The notes beneath the pieces are model-generated. The model made no database searches. It was not told the DNA's origin and worked only from the letters and a program-made list of their open reading frames with translations. Below are positions 49,161-57,730 of a DNA stretch of 61,608 nt, piece after piece (the stretch's first letter is position 1; every line of letters starts with the position of its first letter). A program made the translations under genes and the position numbers. This stretch comes from an uncultured Collinsella sp. GTDB taxonomy: Bacteria; Actinomycetota; Coriobacteriia; Coriobacteriales; Coriobacteriaceae. Where the stretch lies: NCBI GenBank assembly GCA_902496455.1, contig CABVAY010000009.1:1-61608 (forward strand), written 5' to 3'.

Positions 49161-49340
49161 ATGTTTGATGACGACGACCAGTTCGATCTGACAGACGATC
49201 CGTTTGAGTGGGATATGCTACTCGATGACGATGAGTTGGAGCGGGATCGTAAGAAGCGGCAGGATAAGAATACCCAGGGTGGCGCTTCGAAAAAGCAAGA
49301 CAAGCGCCGCCGCGGACTGTTCGGCGGGTTCTTTGGATAA
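49161..49340 (+). CDS. Small acidic-basic protein (59 residues), unknown function
   Basis: The first half is strongly acidic (MFDDDDQFDLTDDPFEWD, then LLDDDELERD) and the second half basic (RKKRQDK, SKKQDKRRRG), ending LFGGFFG. The ATG at 49161 has AAGGGAGACTGCC upstream. It lies between the HIRAN and phosphoesterase genes on the same strand, spaced like an operon member. No family is recognised; it may be a DNA-mimic-like or adaptor protein. Confidence 0.65.
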   Translation: MFDDDDQFDLTDDPFEWDMLLDDDELERDRKKRQDKNTQGGASKKQDKRRRGLFGGFFG

Positions 49341-49406
49341 CCGCCGCATCGCTGCGTCTGTATACTTAGCACGAGTTGAACACGTTGCGAAATGAGGACA
49401 GAGACG

Positions 49407-49952
49407 ATGATGTGGTTTACCGCCGATCTGCACCTGGGCGATACGAATATCTTGCACGACATGGACCGGCCGTTTGGCTCGGTCGAGGAGATGAATCGCA
49501 AGGTCATCGATGCCATCAATGAGTGCGTGGCTGTGGATGACCGTCTCTACATTCTGGGTGACTTTACCTATCGTTTGCCCCTGGCGGAGGCGGTGCGCCT
49601 GCGCGAGCGTATTGCCTGCCAAAACGTGACGCTCATCCGTGGTAACCATGACGGCGATTGGGAAGATCCCGACGTGCCGCAAATTTGGGAAGACGTGCGT
49701 GATTATCTGGAGATTGCCCCCGGCTATGCCAAGGGCCATCGTCTGGTTATGAGCCACTACCCCATGCTCAGCTGGAACGGCAAGGCGCGCGGCGCCATCA
49801 TGCTACACGGGCATATCCACAGCAGGGGAGACCGCACCAACGCGCGCAACCGCGATCGCGAACGTCCCATTTACCGCTACGATGTGGGCCTCGACGCCAA
49901 TGACTACAAACCCGTAAGCCGTGATCAAATCCTTGACTTCTTTGGACTGTAA
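49407..49952 (+). CDS. Metallophosphoesterase (calcineurin-like)
   Basis: A 181-residue binuclear metal phosphoesterase. Motifs in order: FTADLHLGD (Asp, His), LGDFTYR, RGNHDGD, MSHYP, and HGHIHS. This minimal form resembles phage and bacterial phosphoesterases of unknown substrate that act on nucleotides or phosphoproteins. Two adjacent ATGs (49407 and 49410) follow GAGGACAGAGACG. A TATACT at about 49361 may be a -10 element. Confidence 0.9.
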   Translation: MMWFTADLHLGDTNILHDMDRPFGSVEEMNRKVIDAINECVAVDDRLYILGDFTYRLPLAEAVRLRERIACQNVTLIRGNHDGDWEDPDVPQIWEDVRDYLEIAPGYAKGHRLVMSHYPMLSWNGKARGAIMLHGHIHSRGDRTNARNRDRERPIYRYDVGLDANDYKPVSRDQILDFFGL

Positions 49953-49957
49953 TTCTC

Positions 49958-49996
49958 GAACCGCCACAAAGGGGACAGGCACCTTTGTGGTGGTTC
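49958..49996 (+). terminator. REP-like hairpin with GGGGACAGG core
   Basis: GAACC.CCACAAAGG pairs with CCTTTGTGG.GGTTC around GGACAGGCA. It ends the phosphoesterase transcript and has the same core as the hairpins at 5308, 13869 and 23235. Confidence 0.7.
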
Positions 49997-49997
49997 T

Positions 49998-50032
49998 GGC
50001 GCCGTTGCCATTATGGCGGCGGCGCCTTTTTT
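49998..50032 (+). terminator. Intrinsic terminator
   Basis: GGCGCCG pairs with CGGCGCC, with further pairing of TGCCA and TGGC inside, and a run of six T follows. Confidence 0.8.
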
Positions 50033-50090
50033 GTCCGCGTGGCGCGGTAGAGTGTAGGCGGTTGAAATTTGCGTCCATCGAGGAGCTGCT

Positions 50091-51848
50091 ATGAACGAGA
50101 TCAAGTGCCCGCATTGCGGCGAAGTCTTTAAGGTCGATGCGTCCGGCTATGCGGATATCGTCAAGCAAGTACGCGATGCCGAGTTTTCGCGCGACCTGGA
50201 TGAGCGTGTGAAGGCAGTCCAGCGCGAGGGCGAGCAGGCGCTGGAGCTTGAGCGCTCGCGTTCGTCGGCTGCCTTGCAAGAGGCAGAGTCTCAGCGCAAC
50301 GCTCAGCTTGTCGAGCAGAAGAACACCGCGGAGCAGAAGCTGGCACAAGAGATTGCCAAGCGCGATGCCGAGCTTGCCGAGCTGCGCGCCAAGCTTGAGG
50401 GCGCTGCCACGGAGCGCGAGAGTGCAAGCCAGCGCGCGGCGGTTGAGGCCCGTGCGGATGCGCAGAAGGAAAACGCAGAGCTCCAGCGTGAGATTGACAA
50501 CCTGCGCGCGCAGCTGGGACGCAAGGATGACGAAGCCAAACTTGCCGAGGCGGCGGCGCGCAATGCTGCTCAAAACGATCTGTCCGCCCGCGACGCTCAG
50601 ATTGCTGAGCTACAGGCAAAGCTCTCCGCTGCGGACAAGGCCCAGGAGATGGCGCTTGCCGCTGCCACGGCAGAGTCGCAGCGTGAGCTCGATGCCGCTC
50701 GCAGCGAGGCCGAGCGCGCGCTTGCTGACTATCGCGCGAAGGTACAAGAGAAGTTTTCCGCCGCAAAGGCTCAGTCCGAGCAAGAGGCCGAGGGCCTGCG
50801 TGCCCAGCTGCGCGAACAGGAGCTGACGGCCAAAATGAACCTATCGGAGGCGGTCGCCGCGGCGGAGCGTGAGCGCGATGAGGCACGTGCCAAGCTCGCG
50901 AGCGAGCTGGCGGTGCGCGATTCTCGCGAGGAACAGGTCAAGGTGGCACACGAGCTCGAGCTCGCGCAGGCCAAGCGCGCGAGCGATGACCTGATTCGCT
51001 ACAAGGACGAAGAGATTGAGCGCCTTAAGGATATGAAGGTCCGCCTGTCCACCAAGATGGTGGGCGAGTCACTCGAGCAGCACTGCGAGACCGAGTTTAA
51101 CCGTCTGCGCATGACGGCGTTTCCTAACGCGTACTTCGAGAAGGATAACGATGCGTCCGAGGGTACCAAGGGCGACTTTATCTTCCGTGAGTGCGACGCG
51201 AGCGGCAACGAGGTCATTTCGATTATGTTCGAGATGAAAAACGAGAACGACGAGACTGCGACCAAGCACAAGAACGAGGACTTCTTTAAGAAGCTCGACC
51301 ACGATCGTCGCCAGAAGGGCTGTGAGTATGCAGTGCTCTGCACGCTGCTCGAGCCCGAGAGCGAGCTTTACAATGCCGGCATCGTGGACGTGAGCTATCG
51401 CTACGAGAAGATGTACGTGATCCGCCCGCAGTTCTTTATTCCCATGATTACGCTTCTTCGCAACGCTGCCATGGGTTCGCTGCGCTATAAGCAGGAGCTG
51501 GCGGAGTACAAACAGCAGAATATCGACGTCACAAACTTCGAAGCCAAGATGGAAAAGTTCAAGAATGATTTCGGTCGCAACTACGAGATCGCGAGCCGCA
51601 AGTTCCAAACGGCGATCGATGAGATCGACAAGACGATTAGCCATCTGCAAAAGACCAAGGAGGCGCTCCTGTCGTCCGAGAACAACCTACGCTTGGCAAA
51701 CAAGAAGGCCGACGACCTCACGATCCGCAAACTCACCTGGGGGAACAAAACCATGAAGGCGGCCTTCGACGAGGCGCGTGAGGTGGCGGCGGACACGGTT
51801 GATGAGCCCACCGATGCCGATTCGTATGAGATCGAGGATGCCGAGTAG
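50091..51848 (+). CDS. DUF2130 coiled-coil protein
   Basis: A 585-residue cytosolic protein. A zinc-knuckle-like CPHCG is at 6-10. Residues 30-310 form a long coiled coil rich in Ala, Glu, Arg and Gln. The C-terminal DUF2130 domain (from about KMVGESLEQHCETEFNRLR) contains KGDFIFRECD, IMFEMKNENDETATKHKNEDFFKKLDHDR in adjoining pieces, and EYAVLCTLLEPES. This domain has a restriction-endonuclease-like look (D...ExK), but no activity is established. The ATG at 50091 has GAGGAGCTGCT upstream. The function is unknown. Confidence 0.88.
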   Translation: MNEIKCPHCGEVFKVDASGYADIVKQVRDAEFSRDLDERVKAVQREGEQALELERSRSSAALQEAESQRNAQLVEQKNTAEQKLAQEIAKRDAELAELRAKLEGAATERESASQRAAVEARADAQKENAELQREIDNLRAQLGRKDDEAKLAEAAARNAAQNDLSARDAQIAELQAKLSAADKAQEMALAAATAESQRELDAARSEAERALADYRAKVQEKFSAAKAQSEQEAEGLRAQLREQELTAKMNLSEAVAAAERERDEARAKLASELAVRDSREEQVKVAHELELAQAKRASDDLIRYKDEEIERLKDMKVRLSTKMVGESLEQHCETEFNRLRMTAFPNAYFEKDNDASEGTKGDFIFRECDASGNEVISIMFEMKNENDETATKHKNEDFFKKLDHDRRQKGCEYAVLCTLLEPESELYNAGIVDVSYRYEKMYVIRPQFFIPMITLLRNAAMGSLRYKQELAEYKQQNIDVTNFEAKMEKFKNDFGRNYEIASRKFQTAIDEIDKTISHLQKTKEALLSSENNLRLANKKADDLTIRKLTWGNKTMKAAFDEAREVAADTVDEPTDADSYEIEDAE

Positions 51849-51867
51849 GGGATAGCGTATCGCACAA

Positions 51868-51905
51868 AAGCGGGGCCGCTGGCGATGTTGCCAGCGGCCC
51901 CGCTT
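51868..51905. terminator. Bidirectional terminator
   Basis: AAGCGGGGCCGCTGGC pairs with its complement (16 bp) around GATGTT. It lies between the convergent DUF2130 and helicase genes. Confidence 0.85.
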
Positions 51906-51922
51906 CGTTCCATTGCGCCCGG

Positions 51923-54604
51923 CTAGTCTTCGAGCAGGTCCTCAATAAAGCCGACGCGGTAGTTTTTGAAGATGACCTCGCCGCCATCTTGCGTGGCATC
52001 CAGGTCGACATCGCCCATGATGCCAAAGTCGTGGTCGCCATCCTCGTCGGCAAAAATCTGGTGCACGTGCCACACGTGATCGGTCTTCTCGTCGCTCTCG
52101 TCGATGGTAAACATCGCGGCACTGCGGGCGTCTCCGTCGGTGAGGATTTCCTCGTGCTGCTCGTGATAGGCGTCGAGGGCCTTTTGCCAGCGGACCTCGC
52201 TCATGCCCCAGTCCTCGTCGAGCTCGCCCAGATCGCGCACGTGTCCACGGGCCGCAAGGGTCACGCGGCGGAAGAGCGCGTTGCGCACCAGTAGCGTGCA
52301 GCCGCGGCGGTCGGCCACGACCTCGTCGATGCCCTGCGGCGGTGTGGCGTCGAGTGCAGCGGGGTTGCCGGCGTTCTCCCACTCGTCCACCAGGCTCGAG
52401 TCGACCGAGCGCACCACAAAGCCGAGCCACGAAATGATGTCACGCAAGCGCTCATCGCGCTTCTCAATGGGAACGGTGCGATCGAGGGAACGGTAGGCCT
52501 CGGCTAGGTAGCGCAGCAGAATGCCCTCGGAGCGGGCGATGCCGAGCTTTTGGATATAGCCCTTAAAGTCGCTCGCGCTCTCCAACATGTCGCGCAGGAC
52601 GCTCTTGGGCGAGAGCTGGTAGTCGTTGGCCCAAGGTACTTCCTGGCAGTACTTGTCGAAGGCGGCATCGAGCAAGTCCTCGAGCGGCTTTTCGTAGGTG
52701 ACGTCCTGGATGCGCTCCAGGCGTTCCTCATATTCGACGCCGTCAGCCTTCATTTCGGCCATCGCGCGGTCGCGCGCGGCGCGATCCTGTGCACGCAGCA
52801 CCTGCTTGGGATCCTCGAGCGTTGCCTCGACCATCGAGATCAGATCCATGGTATAGGTCTCGCTCTCGGGGTCGAGCAGCTCCAGCGCGGCAAGCAAAAA
52901 CGGCGAGAGCGGCTGGTCGAGCGCAAAGTCCTCGGGCAGATCGACCGTCAGCGCATAGTCGATGTCTGGTGCGGCGTCAGCCGGAGCGTCAGGCGCGGGC
53001 GGCACCTCGGTGCGAACGACGACGCCGGAATCGATGAGCGTGGCGAAGATTTCGTCGGCACGAACCTCGAGCTTGGCCTTTTCCTCGGGCGTTTGCAGGC
53101 TTGTCTCGATGAGGTCGTGCACACGGGCGCGAGCATCGCCGCCCTGCTCGACCACGCTAATCACCATGGAGTGCGTGATACGCAGGCGTGGCTTGAGTGT
53201 CTCGGGCTGCGTTTCGATCAGGCGCTCAAAGGTCTGCTTGTTCCATGTGACAAAGCCCTCGGGGGCCTTTTTCTTTTTAATTTTACGGAGCTTCTTGGGG
53301 TCGTCGCCCGCCTTGGCCATGAGCTTTGCGTTCTCGATCTCGTGCTCCGGGGCCTCGGCGATCACCATGCCCTCGGTGTCAAAGCCCGAACGCCCGGCGC
53401 GACCAGCGATCTGATGGAACTCGCGGGCGCGCAGGCGACGCATCTTGTAGCCATCGAACTTGGTGAGCGCGGTGAGCACCACGGTGTGGATGGGTACGTT
53501 GATGCCGACGCCGAGTGTGTCGGTGCCGCAAATGACGGGCAGTAGGCCCTGCTGCGCCAGGCGCTCGACCAGGAGGCGATAGCGCGGCAGCATACCGGCG
53601 TGGTGCACACCGACGCCACATCCGAGCAGACGTTTGAGGATCTTGCCAAAAGCCGTGGAGAAGCTCGTGCCTTTGGCGGCTTCCTTAATAGCCTCGCGCT
53701 GCTCCTTGCTGGCAATGCCAAAGTTGGCGAGGGATTGCGCCGTCGCAAGGGTGGCGTCCTGGCTAAAGTGCACGATATAGAGCGGGGCCTCTCCACGGCG
53801 CATGGCGAGCTCGACCGTGCCCTCGAGCGAGGTCGTCACGTAGTCGTAGCTCAGCGGCACGGGGCGCGGGGCATCGACGACCAAGTCGCAGGTAGCACCG
53901 GTGTGTTCCTCGAGTGAGGCGGCGATGGCAGTGACATCGCCGAGCGTGGCGCTCATGAGCATGAATTGCGTGTGGGGCAGGGTGAGCAGCGGCACCTGCC
54001 AGGCCCAACCGCGGTTGGGGTCGGCAAAGTAGTGGAACTCGTCCATGGCCACGCAGCCCACGTCGGCATCTTCGCCCTCGCGCAGTGCGTCGTTGGCAAG
54101 GATCTCTGCCGTGCAGCAGATGACGGGTGCCTTGGTGTTGATATGCGTGTCGCCGGTGATCATGCCTACGTTATCGCGGCCGAGCACCTGCACAAGGTCG
54201 AAAAACTTCTCGCTGACCAGAGCCTTGATGGGAGCCGTGTAGTAGCAGCGCTTGCCCTGAGCCATGCCCATAAAGAGCATACCCAGCGCGACAAGCGACT
54301 TGCCCGATCCGGTCGGTGTTCCCAAAATGACATGGTCACCGGCGGCTAGATCCATGAGGGCCTCTTCCTGGTGGTCCCACAGCTCAATACCGCGATTGCT
54401 CGTCCATTCAAAGAAGCGTTCGAAGGCCTGGTCGGGCGTGAGCCACGGTTCGGGCTCGCTGCCGTCCTCGGGCTCCCACCAGGTGGGGGAGAGCGCACCG
54501 AGTGAGCCGAATTCGGCTTCGGTTCCCGTGCCGCCCGAGAACGAGCTGGCGGCGCCGGCGCCGGAAACGGTGCTGGCGGAAGTATCTGTCGTGGTCTGTG
54601 CCAT
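51923..54604 (-). CDS. Ski2-like DEAD/DEAH helicase with DUF3516
   Basis: An 893-residue superfamily 2 helicase. Motif I is GTPTGSGKS, motif II DEFH, motif III SAT, and motif VI QIAGRAGRSGFD. The C-terminal third is the DUF3516 region typical of actinobacterial Ski2/Mtr4-like helicases. RNA turnover or ribosome-related unwinding is inferred from family; bacterial members are poorly studied. The N-terminal 45 residues are a low-complexity Ser/Thr/Gly/Glu segment. The ATG at 54604 stands 122 bp from the third TIR element. Confidence 0.92.
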   Translation of the reverse strand: MAQTTTDTSASTVSGAGAASSFSGGTGTEAEFGSLGALSPTWWEPEDGSEPEPWLTPDQAFERFFEWTSNRGIELWDHQEEALMDLAAGDHVILGTPTGSGKSLVALGMLFMGMAQGKRCYYTAPIKALVSEKFFDLVQVLGRDNVGMITGDTHINTKAPVICCTAEILANDALREGEDADVGCVAMDEFHYFADPNRGWAWQVPLLTLPHTQFMLMSATLGDVTAIAASLEEHTGATCDLVVDAPRPVPLSYDYVTTSLEGTVELAMRRGEAPLYIVHFSQDATLATAQSLANFGIASKEQREAIKEAAKGTSFSTAFGKILKRLLGCGVGVHHAGMLPRYRLLVERLAQQGLLPVICGTDTLGVGINVPIHTVVLTALTKFDGYKMRRLRAREFHQIAGRAGRSGFDTEGMVIAEAPEHEIENAKLMAKAGDDPKKLRKIKKKKAPEGFVTWNKQTFERLIETQPETLKPRLRITHSMVISVVEQGGDARARVHDLIETSLQTPEEKAKLEVRADEIFATLIDSGVVVRTEVPPAPDAPADAAPDIDYALTVDLPEDFALDQPLSPFLLAALELLDPESETYTMDLISMVEATLEDPKQVLRAQDRAARDRAMAEMKADGVEYEERLERIQDVTYEKPLEDLLDAAFDKYCQEVPWANDYQLSPKSVLRDMLESASDFKGYIQKLGIARSEGILLRYLAEAYRSLDRTVPIEKRDERLRDIISWLGFVVRSVDSSLVDEWENAGNPAALDATPPQGIDEVVADRRGCTLLVRNALFRRVTLAARGHVRDLGELDEDWGMSEVRWQKALDAYHEQHEEILTDGDARSAAMFTIDESDEKTDHVWHVHQIFADEDGDHDFGIMGDVDLDATQDGGEVIFKNYRVGFIEDLLED

Positions 54605-54726
54605 GTGGTTGCTTTCTCTCGCGTTTGTCCGCCAACTATTATGGCGTAGCGGCGGCGCGGGGTGCCAGCGCGCGAGAAAATGCAGGAAATGGGCGTTCTG
54701 TCCAGCTGTTTGGTGCAGTTGTCAGC

Positions 54727-54847
54727 TAAGTGAGTAGACTTTTTGCGATATCGCGAGCACATGGCTTTTGTGCAAGGGATCTACCTGCGGTTTTAGTTTT
54801 CGTTATTCGGGTTGTGCTTGGCTATTGCAAAAAAGTCTACTCACTTA
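54727..54847. mobile_element. 121-bp TIR element, copy 3
   Basis: Both ends are intact (TAAGTGAGTAGACTTTTTGC and its complement, about 20 bp). The internal CTACCTGCGGTTTT block is conserved while the rest diverges from copies 1 and 2. It sits between the helicase start and the trmB 3' end (309-bp gap). No gene is in the gap; it may end the trmB transcript. Confidence 0.85.
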
Positions 54848-54913
54848 GGTTTGATGGCCGTTTGCCGGCGCCTCTTTGCGCTTGTTTGCCGACGTCGCGA
54901 CCATCAGAAGCCC

Positions 54914-55753
54914 CTAGGACTCCTGCGGCAGGCGCTTCTTGCCTTTGCGGGCGCGGTTTCTAAAGTTCTCGACGGCCTCTTCCATACCCAGAGGCACATA
55001 GGTGAGCTCATCGAGGTTATCGGGTAGGTAGCAGGCAAGACTTTGCTCCTGCACGCGGCCCGCCGCGAGCTGTTCATCGCTGGGCTTCTCGCCGGGTGTG
55101 GCGCAAATGCCATAGACGGCGGCACCCATCTCGCGCGTGCGGCATTCATATTCGGTCTCGGGGTGCTCGGGATGGTCGCGGCGGACGTCGTCACTAACCC
55201 AAAGCGTGTCGTAGCCGGCCGCGGCAAACTGCCCCAGGGCGTAGTCGCGCAATGGCTTGCTATCGGTTCGCAGCGTGACGGTAGCGCCGGCTGCAAAGAG
55301 CGAGCGGCAGAGCATCAGATGGTCGACATGGACGAGTCGTTTTTTGGCGTACTTGGCCTTGGGCTGCGGCGTGGGAAAGTTGATGGTGATGGCATCGAGC
55401 TCGCCTACGGCAAACAGCTGCGGCAGCGATGCGGCACCTCGGGGCAGGACGAGTGCGTTGGACAGCTCCTGCTCGTAGATTTTCTGCGCGGCATAGGCGA
55501 TGCAGATGGGCTCCTGGTCCATACCGATAAAGAGCGTGTTTGGCTCGTGGGCCGCGCGCTCTACAAGGTACGTTCCCTTGCCACAGCCCAGATCCAGGTG
55601 AAGGTGCTCGAAGGGCTTGCCGCCTGCGGGCGCACAGGCCTTGCGCCAATCTCCGGCATAAGCCTCGGGGTTCGTCTCAATCGCATCGGCGTAGCGCTCC
55701 AGGCGCTCCTCGAGCACAAAGTTCTTAGGCGTGCGAACGTGGACGGCTCCCAT
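54914..55753 (-). CDS. trmB: tRNA (guanine-46-N7)-methyltransferase
   Basis: A 279-residue class I methyltransferase that makes m7G46 in tRNA. The SAM motif is LHLDLGCGKGTYLVERA, followed by FIGMDQE and the family-specific strand ITINFPTPQPKAKYAKKRL, equivalent to NFPDPWPKxRHxKRR in E. coli. The C-terminal extension (KPSDEQLAAGRVQEQ...) is longer than usual. The ATG at 55753 has AAGGAGCCTC in front. The upstream methyltransferase gene (55874) is on the same strand 120 bp away. Confidence 0.93.
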   Translation of the reverse strand: MGAVHVRTPKNFVLEERLERYADAIETNPEAYAGDWRKACAPAGGKPFEHLHLDLGCGKGTYLVERAAHEPNTLFIGMDQEPICIAYAAQKIYEQELSNALVLPRGAASLPQLFAVGELDAITINFPTPQPKAKYAKKRLVHVDHLMLCRSLFAAGATVTLRTDSKPLRDYALGQFAAAGYDTLWVSDDVRRDHPEHPETEYECRTREMGAAVYGICATPGEKPSDEQLAAGRVQEQSLACYLPDNLDELTYVPLGMEEAVENFRNRARKGKKRLPQES

Positions 55754-55873
55754 GAGGCTCCTTGGTCATAAGTGTGGAACGCATAGCTGCGCGTTCCGTC
55801 AATGGGTTGAAAAAAGGGGTGGGCATGGTTTGCCCGAAAATTGCGGCGCGGCTCGACGGCGAGTCGTCAGTGC

Positions 55874-56746
55874 CTACAGACGCTTGAGAATCACATAGCG
55901 GTTGAGTTCTCCGCTGCGACCGTCGGCATGGAAGCGCTCAAGCTCGCGCACGGGGACCTCGCCGCTCTTGTAGAACGTACGGACGCCGCGCACCAGGTCG
56001 GTGATCTGCTGATCGTCAAAGTGATGACAATAGCGGTAGGCGTGGCGGTCGTTTTGCCAGCCAATGAGGTGGTCGCCGGCTTCAAACTGCGCGGAATCGT
56101 AACCCTCAAACGGTGGGGTGAGCTCGGCGCGGGCTTCGGCGCGAACGGCCTTGCGCGCCATGCGCTCGTCGTTCATAAACTCCCAAAAGCTGATGGCGAT
56201 GATGCCGCCCGGGCGCGTCTGCCGCACCAGGGCGTCGAGCACACGTACGCGGTACTCGCACGACGGCACGTGGTGCATAAAGCCAAAGCAGACCGAGATG
56301 TCGGCGAGCGGGGCATCGAAAAGCACGTCGGGTGTCTCGGCGGGGTTGAGCTTCATAAGGGCGTCGAGCACATCGAGCTCCTGGAAGTGCAGGTTGGGAA
56401 TGCGCAGGGCGTGGCCGCGTGCATCGATAGCCAGGTCTTGGCACGAGTCGACGCCATAGAACTCAAACGGACAGCTGGCATCTGCCGAGGGGTTTGCGCC
56501 GTCGACGCCCTTGGCGGCAAGTGCGCCGCCGGCGGCAAAGTTCTCGAATCGCATATTGCCGCAGGCGAGATCGAAGACACGGACGGGATGCTCGATCGTG
56601 GCGACGTCGAGCTGCCCGAGCGCGATATCCATGGTGCGCACCCAGCCGGGCCACGGGGCCTGGCGCGTATCGGAGAAGGAGGCGGAGTGCTCGCGATAGA
56701 ACGTGTTGTTGAGCTGGATGAGCGATGAGGCGAAATCGCGGTTCAC
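55874..56746 (-). CDS. Class I methyltransferase, Trm9/ABH8-like
   Basis: A 290-residue SAM methyltransferase. The N-terminal FYREHSASFSDTRQAPWPGW strongly recalls the Trm9/ALKBH8 family opening (Y...A..FS.TR..PWP), which methylates carboxymethyluridine at tRNA position 34. The SAM motif is RVFDLACGNMRF, with FGFMHHVPS and GGIIAISFWEF as later motifs. It differs from Trm9 by a long insertion after motif I. A GTG start at 56746 is favoured because GGAGGGAG lies 9 nt upstream; the ATG at 56794 lacks such a site. elp3 lies 2 kb away. The wobble-uridine role is inference. Confidence 0.75.
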   Translation of the reverse strand: MNRDFASSLIQLNNTFYREHSASFSDTRQAPWPGWVRTMDIALGQLDVATIEHPVRVFDLACGNMRFENFAAGGALAAKGVDGANPSADASCPFEFYGVDSCQDLAIDARGHALRIPNLHFQELDVLDALMKLNPAETPDVLFDAPLADISVCFGFMHHVPSCEYRVRVLDALVRQTRPGGIIAISFWEFMNDERMARKAVRAEARAELTPPFEGYDSAQFEAGDHLIGWQNDRHAYRYCHHFDDQQITDLVRGVRTFYKSGEVPVRELERFHADGRSGELNRYVILKRL

Positions 56747-57013
56747 GGCGCGGAACTCCCTCCGTTGGCGGTGCGGAATAAACAGTACGACCATACTACC
56801 GTTAACGCCGCAACAGGGACAACCAAGCTACGGGTCATTGCTTTGTTTGGACACATTTCCGCAGCTCATATGCACCCGCAACCGCCGGTTGTCAAAAATC
56901 TCACTAGAATAGGTGGCATGCTTTTGGCGGTGGCGGATAGATTTTTAACTGTGCAAGGCGCCTTAAGAACAAAAACGGTCCGGCGGCACGGCTGGCATCA
57001 CATAGGAGGAACC

Positions 57014-57730
57014 ATGAATGTAGAAACTGCGCAGCGGCTCGCCGACCTTCGCCGCAGCAAGGGCTTTAGCCAAGAAGGGCTGGCGCGAAAGCTGGGGCTG
57101 TCGCGCCAGGCGGTCAGTAAATGGGAGCGCGCGGAGAGCTCGCCCGATACCGAGAACCTGATCTCGCTCGCCAAGCTCTATGGCGTGAGCCTGGACGAGC
57201 TGCTCAATCCGAGCGATGAGATCGAGGACGATATCGAGTTTGAGAACGAGGACCGCGCCCGCCAGCGCGAGGCCGAGGCGGCAGAGCGCGCACGCACCCA
57301 TGAGGCGGCGGCACGAGCTACCGAGGCGGCAACACAGGCGAGTGACGCCGCCGCCAAGGCGGCGCAGGCGGCAAGCTGGAGTGCACAGGCCGCCAATGCC
57401 GCTACGGCGCAGGCGACGAGTGGCACCGCGATTGGCTCGACTCCGGTGAAGGGCCCGTTCCAGGCGTTCCCGTATTGGGCCGTGTGCTGGCTACTGTTCT
57501 TTTTGCTGATGTTCCTGTTTGGTGCCGGCCCCTTTGCCGCGCTGATCTTCTTTACGATTCCCATCTATCACTGGGTGGCGCGTGCGCTCGATGGTGATTG
57601 GGCGCACGGGGATATTCAGGTTGGTCCGGCACCGGTGACAGCTAGGGCTCAGAATGTTTCCGCTACGGTTGATACTGGCGTGGCTACCGCGACTACCGCT
57701 GACCCGATCGCCAAAGAGGGTGATGAATGA
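57014..57730 (+). CDS. Membrane-anchored XRE-family regulator
   Basis: A 238-residue protein. The N-terminal HTH (AQRLADLRRSKGFSQEGLARKLGLSRQAVSKWERAES) is a standard Cro/C1 domain. An Ala/Glu/Arg-rich coiled linker (85-150) leads to two hydrophobic helices (PYWAVCWLLFFLLMFLFGAG and FAALIFFTIPIYHWV), then a flexible Thr/Ala tail. The ATG at 57014 has AGGAGGAACC in front. It overlaps the DUF4097 gene by 4 bp (ATGA). A membrane-bound transcription factor that senses the envelope through its partner is a reasonable inference. Confidence 0.87.
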   Translation: MNVETAQRLADLRRSKGFSQEGLARKLGLSRQAVSKWERAESSPDTENLISLAKLYGVSLDELLNPSDEIEDDIEFENEDRARQREAEAAERARTHEAAARATEAATQASDAAAKAAQAASWSAQAANAATAQATSGTAIGSTPVKGPFQAFPYWAVCWLLFFLLMFLFGAGPFAALIFFTIPIYHWVARALDGDWAHGDIQVGPAPVTARAQNVSATVDTGVATATTADPIAKEGDE

